NCBI GenBank assembly: GCA_019693395.1
Contig: JAAMXP010003924.1
Coordinates: forward strand, 1-15,230
Length of the DNA: 15,230 nt
Direction: 5' to 3'
DNA from: Ettlia oleoabundans
Lineage: Eukaryota; Chlorophyta; Chlorophyceae; Chlamydomonadales
Position 1 is the first letter of the stretch. Every line of letters begins with the position of its first letter. The position numbers and the translations under genes are program-made. Below, in pieces: positions 1 to 9,400 of the stretch. The notes below the pieces were generated by a model. The model did no database searches. It saw only the letters and a list, made by a program, of their open reading frames with translations, and was not told the DNA's origin.

Positions 1-4
1 CCCC

Positions 5-20
5 AACACACACACACACT
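5..20. repeat. (CA)n microsatellite in NUP155 intron
   Basis: Short CA dinucleotide run at the left edge, inside the intron that follows the last NUP155 exon in the window. No function is implied. Confidence 0.7.
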
Positions 21-40
21 GGCCCACTACCTCTACACAC

Positions 41-3000
41 CTGATGGCACATGCCTCCCCCGGTGTGTGCATCTCCAGTTGGTTCACCGTCTCCCTCAGC
101 CCCGCCACAGCCACGTGGGTGCCGGTGGCTGTGCCCATGGGAGGGATGGTCAGGTCCCTGCAACGAAAAACACAGCCACACATGTGGGCAGCACATAACT
201 AAGCAGGGAGGCTGGTTGCGATGATTGCGGCTGCTAAAAATCGCAACATTTCGATGGGTGGTTTAGCCAAATTGGCATGCAGAAACCGGGAAACCAAGAA
301 GGTCGGTTCTTCTGCATACCGCACTCTGATGGCTGGCCTCACGCCCGGCAGACCACCTGCTGTACAGAGCAGCACCACAGGGTGTCCGTCTCACTCACCT
401 GCTGAGCATGAACAGGCGAGTGCGGCTCTCGCCAGCCGCCGCTTCTGCCAGCAGCAGCACCCCGTTGCTGTAATGTGCTGCTACCACCTCCAAACCGCGG
501 GCATGGGCGTGACCGCCGCCAGCGCCCATGCGTCCTGCGCCGCCCGCTGCCGCAGCTGAGGAAGGCATAGCATGGCGGGCCACCTCGGCACGCAGGCGGT
601 CGGGGCGTGGTCCGGCAGCTGCAGGCAGGCCAGGCAGGAAAAAGGCACGTGCGCAACGGGGGCAGGTGGGAACTGTGCTCTGCTGCCACCCGCTGCCAAT
701 GACCCTCCCTCCTTGGGGCCCCAACCAGCCAACCAGCCAACGAACCAGCCAAGCAACCCACCAAGTGCCCCCGCCCCCAACCTAAATCACCCTCTCCACA
801 AAGCAGTGCTCCCTCACAAGCCAGCAATCCCTCCCTCCCTCACACTCACGGCTGGACCCATATCGACTGCTGGCGGCCGACCAGTAGACGCGCCGCCCAT
901 CAGCGGTGACGGTGAGCAGGTGCAGGCGGTGGGACTGGCTTGGAGGGATGGGGGCCATGTAGACAACAGAAGCGCCTTTGCGGTCGCCCCCTGAAAGCAA
1001 ACAAGTTGCGCAGGGCAGTGTGAGCAAGCAGAAACGGCGCATTTTGCGTGGGTTCGGTTTGGGCAGTGGAGTGCAGTGTAGCACCATTCAAACTCGCTGA
1101 CATGAAACTCTCAAAACGGCAGCCAGCTAAGCCACACGCACACTGCCCTTGCACCGCGTTCAAAACCGTGCATAAGGGTGCAGCGTGGTGCAGCACGGCA
1201 CAGCATGGTGCAGCATAGCGCAGCTAGCAGGCGCACCTCCGCGTCCAAACACGTCCCGCCCGCCTAACGCTCTCGCCGCATCGTGAAGGAACTCTGAGCT
1301 TTCTGCTGCCCTGGACGGGGCTGCCTTGCCATCAGCACCTAGATCAAACACCTGCAAAGCAAGTAAGGGCAGCATTCAGCAGGCAACAGGGTGCCAGTAC
1401 AGCACAGTAGATGATGGGCAATCGAGCAGAGCGGCGCTTTAAGGAAACTTTTAATGGGTATGCAAAGGCAAGCAGGGCGCAGGACGGTGGCTGCGTGGGA
1501 AACTACTGACGAGCAGCAGGCAGCTGAGAGCAGTACTGGTTGATAAAGCGATATTGTGAGCCTGTCCATGCAGTCAGCTGGGCCCAGGGGGCAGCCAAGG
1601 CATCGTCCACCGCTTGTGCAGCCATAATCGCAGTTTGCAATTTATAGGAGCATGTGCAGCGGCGGCAGGAGCAGGAGTACCGACCTGAATCACGCTTGAC
1701 TGTGAGCGTGTGTAGAGGAAGTGTCGCGTGTTGTCCACACAGATGTCAACAAGGGCTGCGCAGCGTGGCAGGACAAACGCAGACGAGAGTTATGTGTTTA
1801 GCTGTGTTGACTACCTGAACGTGTGGTTGGGGTTGGGTATAGGCAACCCGGGATGATGGACAGGACAAAACAAGCCAGCATCAAGGCAATGTTGAGATGT
1901 TAACTGAAAAGCAAGCTGAAACGAGCTTGCCACCAGCTGCATAGCAGCACACACCTGAGGGTGAGCCAAAGAGGAAGGAGGGCAGGAAGGAGGGCAGCAG
2001 TTGCCGTAGGCCGCCTGTGTGGCAGACCTGCAATGAAGTGGGGGACAGGCACATATACCCAACCCAGATATATCAGCTTGCACCGACTCAATCCCACGAG
2101 GAGGCATCCTGCACCTGGCACTTCGACAGGTCAATGGGAAGAAGTGCCTTGGATAGGAAGCAGGCAACATTGCTGGATTGGCAGCAAGAAAAATCAAGCC
2201 ACACCATTTGGCACCGCTTGGTGCGCCATGAATCGCCCCTGGAGTACTGCAGCTCGTACAGGTGGCCATCTGCAGTACAACAGGTGGTACCGCAGCAGGG
2301 CCGGCATGGGGAAACATCCAGCTCTTGGCTGCCAAACACGAAACCAGGTTGACAACTGATGGAGGTACCATAATGCAGCGCCAACATGGCCACCATTGGC
2401 TGAAAGCAAGGTATTGTTGCACCAAGCACTTCCAACCAGCCTGGCAGAGTTTTAGCAGATTCTTTACTCCAACCCTACCCCCACTCCTTGTTGGGCTTTG
2501 TTTGCTTCCCTCCCTGCCCGTGCACTGGACAACCAGCACCAGTTTTCCACAACCTAGGAAACCCAAAACAAGCAACTAACCCAGAACACGCCCCACCTGC
2601 ACCCCCCATGAAGATCCGGCCATCTGCCGTGGAAGCCACGGTGACCATGGTCACGTTGTCAGCAGGCACGGAATAGAGTGGCAGCGGCTGCAGCGTGATC
2701 TCCTCGCACTCGTTGCCGGTGCCGGCTGGGCCGCTTGAGAAGCACACGCCCAGCAGAACAATCTGTGGAATGAAAGGAAATGGTGACCTTGGTCAGGTCA
2801 TGGGCGGCACACAGCGTGCAATATGCAGCACGGTGCACCAAAATCTTAAAGCCTCGTCCCAAAACAATAATGCAAACATGGACAACACAGCATGATGCCT
2901 GTTGCCGCATATCTCAAGCATGCATATGCACATCCCTGCCCCCTGGACTGACCTCGGAGGTGGTGCACAACACCAGCAGGTGTTGTATCGCCTCGATGAA

Positions 3001-4260
3001 CACACCGGCTCGCGGCCGCACAAGCCCCACAGCCACTATCGCCTGCTCCTCGCCGCTATATTCCAGCGGCACATCCTGCCTGCATGGCAAATGGGAGGAA
3101 CACAGGCAAAGGCACGGGAGAAAAAAAATGTTCAGCTAAACATGCGCGCACTGAGAATACAAGGCAGCTAGAAGAAGCGGGGTGGGGATTAGGCGGGTAC
3201 TAGGACAGATCTATGCAACAGAACAAGCACATTGCATAAGAAGGGGGCACAGCAGGTGCCGCAAGGGTAGCACCCAGCACCCGCGGCATGTTCGCCCTGC
3301 ACACGCACCATTTGTCAAAGCGCCAGAGAAAGAGGGAGTTGTCAACTGATGCCCAGGCGCGCTTGATCTCAGGGAACACGCCGCAAAAAGCAACCGTCTG
3401 CGAGCAGGCAGTCAATTTTGCTGAACATTGGTGCAGACGTCCGCACACAGCATGGCATACAATAGGAAAGGAGTGCCAATGCTGATAGCGAACAGGACGG
3501 GTCAAGCGGAATAGGCGTCGGTACTCTGGCCTGTGTTGACTATGCACATTACCAGACCACACAGCAGGGGCTGCGGCCAGTTCCCAATGCTGCGCTGCTT
3601 GTGCTGCCACAAGTGTGCCCTCTCCTTGCCGTGAACCCAGGCCACACGCACCTGGCACGCATTGTACCGCTCCAGCACCATCCCCGGCATCTCACTGATC
3701 ACGGGTGACAGCGGCCGCAGCAGTGAGGGCCACTGCAACCAGCAGAAAAACGGCAGCATAGCAAGGCGTGTAAATGGAGCTGCACCGGCGTGAAGAGCTT
3801 CTGGCCAGCAGCAGCTGCCAAATTGAGTGTAGGACCCCCAACAGTTGCAGCTGTGCATGCAATACTTGCGAAACTAGCCGGCTGCTGGCCTGCTGCTTGG
3901 CAGCGTTGCTGCAGCACGACGCAGTCGCAAGCACAGGCGGCATTTGGCGGCAGAAGCACGCCAGCCGGTGCGCCTGCCCGCAATATACATGCACGGCCAT
4001 CGGTCCGCATCGCTGCCCATCCGACAAGCACTCACCCCCTGGGGCTGAAACGAGTATTGTGTCTCCCGCACGGAGTGCGACAGCAGGTCATATAGGTCGG
4101 CGGGGCGGGAGTCCGCTGACACCACGTTCCTAACATGCTTCCAAGCGTTGCCTAGCTGATCTGGCGCAGTTGTCGATGCGGAGGAGGGCCCCGCCCTCAG
4201 CGGCGATGATCGAGCCGCCAAGCCGTCCGCAGACCACGCCTGCGGCGGCGGGGCGAACAT
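41..4260 (-). CDS. NUP155: NUP155-family nucleoporin (Nup155/Nup170), N-terminal part, 3' end off the left edge
   Basis: Large scaffold nucleoporin of the inner ring of the nuclear pore complex; this part is its N-terminal beta-propeller. Proposed exons on the minus strand: 4260-4036, 3732-3652, 3397-3309, 3079-2953, 2762-2597, 2269-2215, 1954-1905, 1755-1685, 1351-1237, 990-850, 618-399, 157-41. All phases agree and they give about 485 codons; full-length family members are about 1,300-1,500 aa. The clearest family signature is RAWASVDNSLFLWRFDKW (residues 115-132), followed by EYSGEEQAI, TLQPLPLYSVP, ADGHLYELQY and KRC, then LYTRSQSSVIQVFDLG and TADGRRVYWS, all in the expected order. The start is the first ATG of the open frame, in a CACCATG context, 154 bp from a divergent gene. 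Exon 7 (1954-1905) is the weakest: it has a poor donor (GTTAAC) and was chosen because only it satisfies phase while keeping KRC. Bases 1-40 are intron. The family call is firm; individual splice sites are inferred. Confidence 0.9.
721..760. repeat. CCAA/CCAG tetranucleotide repeat
   Basis: Imperfect tandem repeat of AACCAGCC-like units within the 231-nt NUP155 intron between exons 850-990 and 399-618. It looks like a simple-sequence expansion within a C-rich intron. Confidence 0.7.
1168..1227. repeat. Six imperfect 10-bp tandem units (GTGCAGCRTG-like)
   Basis: Six consecutive 10-bp units start at 1168, 1178, 1188, 1198, 1208 and 1218, with consensus close to GTGCAGCATG and one to five differences each. 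They lie in the NUP155 intron between exons 1351-1237 and 990-850, close to the donor on the minus strand. The units share the GTGCAGCAYGG core with the dispersed intron motif at 2821-2839 and 8862-8880. Confidence 0.7.
2821..2839. repeat. Dispersed 19-bp intronic motif, copy 1
   Basis: The 19-mer atatgcagcacggtgcacc lies in the NUP155 intron between exons 3079-2953 and 2762-2597. An identical copy is at 8862-8880 in the GT14 gene. Both copies are preceded by cgtgca, at 2815 and 8853, with a 3-base difference in spacing. The motif ends in the palindrome GGTGCACC. Confidence 0.6.
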
Positions 4261-4414
4261 GGTGATTCAACGATCGCCCGATTGCAACAGCAGCCCCCTC
4301 GGCTGGCATTTGCAAATGGCGCCAGCTCAAACGCCAGCTCACGCATGAACAAAGACGGCTTGCAGACCCCTCAAAGGCCTTCTATTGTTACCGTATGCAA
4401 TGCAATCAGCAACC
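4261..4414. promoter_or_regulatory. Bidirectional NUP155/MIS12 promoter (154 bp)
   Basis: This short gap between two divergent start codons must hold both 5' UTRs and any shared core promoter. Visible elements are the perfect palindrome ATTTGCAAAT (4308-4317), overlapping by one base the palindrome TGGCGCCA (4317-4324), and two direct copies of CGCCAGCTCA at 4320-4329 and 4332-4341. TGGCGCC resembles the core of E2F-type cell-cycle sites, which would suit a kinetochore gene, but that is inference. No clear TATA box was seen. Confidence 0.6.
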
Positions 4415-6051
4415 ATGGCCTCCACGGAGCAGCAAGCGCCCACTGAGACGCAAGCGGCGCCAACAAACCACACTTTGAACGCTCCGCTCGCCCTGGACCC
4501 CAGCGCCTTTGTGAACGACTTGTACAATGCGGTGAGTGTCGTAGACGTTTGGCGGGCGCTGGGCGAACACGAACCCGCCGCGCGCACACTCGGCCCTCTG
4601 CTCCCGTCTCGCAGGTGCATTTCTATTGCGCTGACGGCTTCGACACAATGGACAGGTGGGTCTTCGGTTGGCGTGGCGTCCTGCACTTGCTGGCCAAACC
4701 TCACTCAGACGCCAACGCCCCCTACCGCCCGCCAGCCGCCGACAGCCCTGTCTTTGGTGTGCCTGGTAGGCGAGCGCCGTAATACACTGCCCGCCTCGTC
4801 TTCCGTTGCCAACGCCCTTGTTATACATTGGCTGCCTGCAGCGCGCTACGCGAGCAGCGCGGTGCCGTGCTGACGCCAGAGCAGCAGGCAGCATACCACC
4901 ACGGCTCCAGCCAGCTCTACTTGGCGCTGCGTGGCGAGGTGGACTCACAGCTGCAAAAGTTTGAAGCCTATGCCCTGGAGACATGCTTGCACGTGCCTGC
5001 GGGCCTGCTGGCAGCACCGGTATGTTGGTATCCGGAGTTTAGTGCACACGTGCTAGATGTCTGTGTGGTGTTCCCATGGAAGTGCGGCAGTGATGTCTGC
5101 ATTGAGCCTGCATCGAATCAAGCGGCAACTCTGCTTGCGGTGGCAGACAGGGGATTCAACTTGCCTCTTATGTTTCCTTTCTCTGTACGCCGTCTGTGCC
5201 TCAGGCAGCAGCAGGCGAGGTGGAGGCGCCCGTGGACGAGGCGGAGGAGGCGGCAGCAGAGGAGCAGTTGCAGCAGCTGAGGCAGCAGATATTGGCAGCC
5301 AAGCAACGAGGTGAGCGAAGCATTGGCGTGCACATCATGCTGCCTGCTTGCACAGGCACCTGGCAGGGTCATACGCATTAGGCTGGGCTTGTTTGCGCGC
5401 AGCACAGCAGCAGGCTTTTCTTGCTTCTTTTTGGCTTACAGTTCGGACAGGCTTCAGCTTGAACCCTAGTTCATTCGAAATGTAGAACTGCGCTGCCCAC
5501 CTGCCTGCTTGCTTGCTGTGTGCAGGGCGGGAGTTGAGGAAGGCTGTGGACCAGCACGACACAGAACTCCCACGCCTGGCCAGCAGCCTGCAGAGCTTGC
5601 AGGGCGTGGTGGCAGCTCTGGCAGGAAAGGAAAACAGCGTGGCAGAGGACAGTCGCGCCATGGTGGCGGCAGGCACTCAACTGGAGGAGACGCGGCGTGA
5701 GCTGGAGGCGCTGTTGCAGCAAAAGGGATCGATGAAGCAGCCGGGCAGCGGCGGGCAGCCAAAGGACGGTGCGTGGCTGCTGCGAAGGTGGTGGCTTGGG
5801 TTATATTTGGTTGCGGTTATACAGAGCGTGGTACAGATAGTTTCAGGATCAGCGAACCATATGCACCTACGTGTTTGGTGGTGCTCTTGGTGGGCAGCAC
5901 ACCTGCCTGGAAGCCTGCTTGACTCTTATCACCCGTTTTCTACCTGGCTGCAGAGCTGGCAGCAGAGAGGGAGGTCCTTCGCTGCCAGGCTGCGGTGCGC
6001 AGCGCCCCGGCCGACGACCTGCGGCGGCTGCAGGAGCGGCTGGCCTCGTGA
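4415..6051 (+). CDS. MIS12: MIS12-like kinetochore protein
   Basis: Subunit of the MIS12 complex, which links centromeric chromatin to the NDC80 complex at the kinetochore. Exons: 4415-4531, 4615-4655, 4842-5019, 5205-5310, 5526-5768, 5954-6051 (TGA). All phases agree; 783 nt, 260 aa, near the usual 200-250 aa. The N-terminus has the family's PxxFVNDLYNAV helix start (residues 29-40) and then a helical stretch. KFEAYALETCLHVPAGLL (92-109) corresponds to the conserved ME-x-Y-x-L-x-x-x-x-x-VP-x-x-LL segment of MIS12. A helix-rich, coiled-coil-like region follows (EEQLQQLRQQI, then several Glu/Gln/Leu-rich segments). An Ala/Glu-rich acidic stretch (113-131) lies between the two halves. The start is the in-frame ATG with the best context (AACCATGG); an in-frame ATG at 4400 is possible. 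It is divergent from NUP155 and convergent with the GT14 gene. No TGTAA signal was found downstream. MIS12 evolves fast, so this is a motif-based call. Confidence 0.75.
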
Positions 6052-6253
6052 GGAGCAGCCAGCCGGCCAGTCAGCTAACTCCATGCGTAAAACACGATGA
6101 CCATGTGCTCTTCCTAAGCCGCGCATGCGGCACATGCTGGCACAAACACGTGGTTGATGATGCCGGCAATGGTTGCGGCATACTGTACATATTGACATCG
6201 ACTCAACCCTTGCATTCAACAAACCACCTGGCCAGATTTCCTCCATTTTTACC

Positions 6254-6295
6254 ATGTGAGATATAGCACAACAGATGTGAGATATAGCACAACAG
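6254..6295. repeat. Perfect 2 x 21-bp tandem duplication
   Basis: The 21-bp unit beginning atgtgagatatag occupies 6254-6274 and recurs without change at 6275-6295. It lies 203 bp after the MIS12 stop and 122 bp from the GT14 stop. Two perfect copies suggest a recent slippage or duplication event. Confidence 0.95.
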
Positions 6296-6343
6296 AAGTA
6301 AAGTGGTGCTGTTGTTGAACAACCGTCTGGAGCAAGTAAAACA

Positions 6344-6348
6344 TTACA
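6344..6348 (-). terminator. UGUAA poly(A) signal for the GT14 gene
   Basis: TTACA on the plus strand reads TGTAA on the minus strand, 69 nt past the GT14 stop codon. TGTAA is the usual poly(A) signal in core green algae. Cleavage would be expected about 10-20 nt further, near 6325-6335. Confidence 0.6.
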
Positions 6349-6416
6349 TGCACAGCTTGATGGTAATCAAAGAAAGGGCAACTTGCTTGCATGCGGGGTA
6401 CAGGCACTAATTTAAA

Positions 6417-9400
6417 TCAATGCTGCAGCGTCGCTCTGGCGGCCTGGCGGCAGTACACAGCGCTGAGCAATTGGAGGGTGCCATCGCTGCCGGCTTGCCC
6501 TGCTGAAGAATCCTGGCCATCAGGTGCGGTGGAGCACGAGGCTTCAAACAGCTGCTTCACTGTTTCCACTGTGTCCGCCGGGAACTTGCGGGCTGCAATA
6601 TAGAGCATTATAGATAACATACGGCACAGGACAAGCGCTCAGCAAAGGCGCACTGGGACGCACTTGACAGTGAGCAATGGCAGAACGCAGAAATCAATGC
6701 AGAGTAGGGTCCGTCGGTTGGTTCATGCAAGCCAGCTCTTGCATGGGGCGGCACACGCACCTGTGAGGGGGCAGGAACCCAGCATGGCGTGCAAGTACTT
6801 TGCATTGCTGGCTGCTGCGCGCAGCTGCTGGCATGCTTGCCGATGGTCAGTGCTGCTCAAGACTGTGGTGGCATTCACATACATCCGCTGGGCATCTACA
6901 GGCAAGGAGTACAGACGAATGACCAGCACACAAGCTTCAACAGGGACAATGAGAAGCTAGGAATGCTGTCAACATTTGTTGTGAAAAATTCGAGCAGCAC
7001 CCACCTCCAATAGCAGCGCCGCTGTTGCATCTGGCTTCCTCACGGAACTGGCGCAGCAATGCAGCATTTACCTCCCCAGCACTGCAGCGGAGGAATGGGT
7101 AAGCACAACTAGGGAAGCCTGGGCAAGCAGCCACTGAGTAAATCTACAAAGGTTGGCGATGCCAGCAACCCTCAAGCCAGCAGCATGATGGGAGCAGCTG
7201 CAAGGAACCTGGGATGCATGCCTGAAAGACTTGGGGTGCGCTCCGCCCTTGCTCCAGTCCTGCGCAGTCACCCCCCAGCTGTTGCATTCTGTCTCGTTCT
7301 CACGCCCCAGCACCGCCAGCAGGGTGGGGAAGTAGTGCTCATCTGTGGCCAGCAGGGAAAGGCAGTGACCCCAGCATTAAACATGGGATGGGCAGCAACC
7401 TGGCAAGTGATTCTTCTATGCTGTGACACAGCAGGCGTGCTGCCCGTCCAGACAATACGCTGGTTGAAGATGAATTGGCAGGAAAGGGCAATGGAATGTC
7501 CTGGCACATGCGCAATACCAAACGCGATAACTGGCTACTTCCAACTATATTGAACACTGCATTAAACCCCACACCGTTCTGCAGCTGCAAAAGGGCTGAT
7601 TGGCAGGCACGAGGGGTACATGACCTACCCGGAACGCAGTCGCGCCACCTGCTCCTCCTAGGGTCCCAGCCTGACCAGCAATGCTGCTCAAACCTGCAGC
7701 CAACAAGCAGCTAGCCGTGGTCTTGCATAGAGTGCGTGAGTTGCATGCACAGCAAACCATTCACCCTAAACCCCTTCGACGGATGGCTCCCAACCATTGG
7801 TTAACTTGAGCCAGTGGTCCCATTTCGGCACCTTCTCGTGGTGAACTGGCTCAATCAATACAAGATGTTGCACGGCCCAAGCACCACAGCATCACAATAT
7901 GAATCCCCACTCACGAGCGGTACACATCAGCGTCCATCAGTACCGCCTCCACATGCTGCCGAATCAGCCCAAAGAACTGCCCGGATTTCCGCCAGTGGCT
8001 GAAGTTCATGTGCTCTGTCTGCAAACAGGCCCCGATACCGAGCAAAGCTCAGCAGTTGAAAACACTCTCAGCAGCAGGTGAACACCCAATCAGGGGACTA
8101 AACAGCAACTTGCTACACCCACTCTATGGGCACATTATGCTCTGACATGGAGCCCAGACCCTCCACAGCTGCCTGCCTGCCTGCCCGCCTGCCCGCCTGC
8201 CTGCCTGCTTGGTGCCCGCCTGCCTTCTTCCCTTGGTCAGCCTGGCTGCTTGGTCTGCAATCGCTCTACCCCCCTTACCTTCATCTCTAAGCTCCAGCGC
8301 CACTGGTGCATGCCTGTGTGGTTGCAGGCCTTAATCCGCGACTTGCTCTCTGCCACGAGCTGCTGGTGCAGGGTGAGGGGGTCGTACAGAGGCAGGTCAC
8401 TCTCGCTAACAAGCACAAACCTGCGTACAGGAGAAAGAGCACGGTGGACATGGTACTAACTTGACGGAGGAAGCTAAATTAAAAGCAGCCAGCAATCCGC
8501 AGCGGCAGGAGGCGTATTAAGCATTAGAACTGACACCTGCCAGTTTCCAACACACGCGCACAAAAAAAAAACACCCGCACACTGTATAATACAGCAGCTT
8601 GCTCACCACTGGTTTATTGGGTCCTTGAATGCCTCCCACAGCAAGTTGCGGGTGGCCTGCACAAGCGAGATGTCCCCCCACTGCGTGGGCACCCGATGTG
8701 GGATCAAGCGGCGCTCCCAAAGGCTGCCTGGTGGATAGCCTGCAGGCAGGTATCAAGTTCCAATGCTCAACTGTGTACTTCGGGCAAAAGCTTGAATCAA
8801 CAATGTGCAGTGCATCAAGCGCTGCTAGTAGGCTAATGGACCCAGGGAACAACGTGCAACCATATGCAGCACGGTGCACCTTCAAAAGAGGGTGGTGCAT
8901 GAACATACACGCTGTACAGGTGCTGCTTGTCGATGGCATCTGCCGCACTGCCTGGCATAGCCTTTTTGCTGCCAGATGCAGTTGTTGAAGCTGCACAGGC
9001 ATCTCGCAGCTCCTCATACCGAGCTGTGTCAGCCCTGCACACAGCGGCCTGCAGTAGGGAGAGCGACGCAGTAAAATAAACATGCACGTGCAATTGAGAT
9101 GAAGCACGACACAAAGCACCAAACCATGCCGCCACTTAATTCCTACAGCAGGCTTGCCTCTGTGTTGTGGATGGGTAGCTGGCCGGCAGCTGAGGCAAAC
9201 CACAGGCGCCAGGCGGCCTCGTGATACAGGTCGCCATAATCGAGGAACAGGAGGGCAACCTTGGGGATCCCAAGTGCCTGCAAGCCAGGAAGTCCGGCAT
9301 AAGGAGGCACAAGTGAACCACATAGTACAAGCGGGGTGCAAGGCGAGGTCACCCGCAGTGCTGCTGTGCTGGAGCACATAGCACAATGCAATAGAAAAAC

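Larger units (their letters stand above)
6052..6416. other. Convergent 3' intergenic region (MIS12 / GT14)
   Basis: These 365 bp separate two stop codons facing each other and should hold both 3' UTRs. The region contains a 21-bp tandem duplication (6254-6295) and a minus-strand TGTAA signal (6344-6348). No gene or RNA structure was recognised. Confidence 0.7.

Noticed and set aside
2205..2214. Later donor for NUP155 exon 6 (ATG|GTGTGG)
   Set aside because: It gives a phase that cannot be joined to the LVDICVDN exon through the available intermediate exon; the upstream donor CG|GTGCCA keeps KRC and resolves phase.
1811..2575. Minus-strand open frame of 254 codons
   Set aside because: It crosses NUP155 introns and exons out of the conserved frame; the translated product is Cys/Pro-rich without family features.
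6593..7004. Single long GT14 intron joining AIG directly to ARKF
   Set aside because: Phase allows it, but an internal exon (6895-6761) has good splice ends, fits phase and supplies the Cys that precedes ARKF in the family. It was kept as an alternative isoform.
8170..8208. CRISPR-like or other structured array
   Set aside because: It is simple TGCC tetranucleotide repetition with no spacers, inside an intron.
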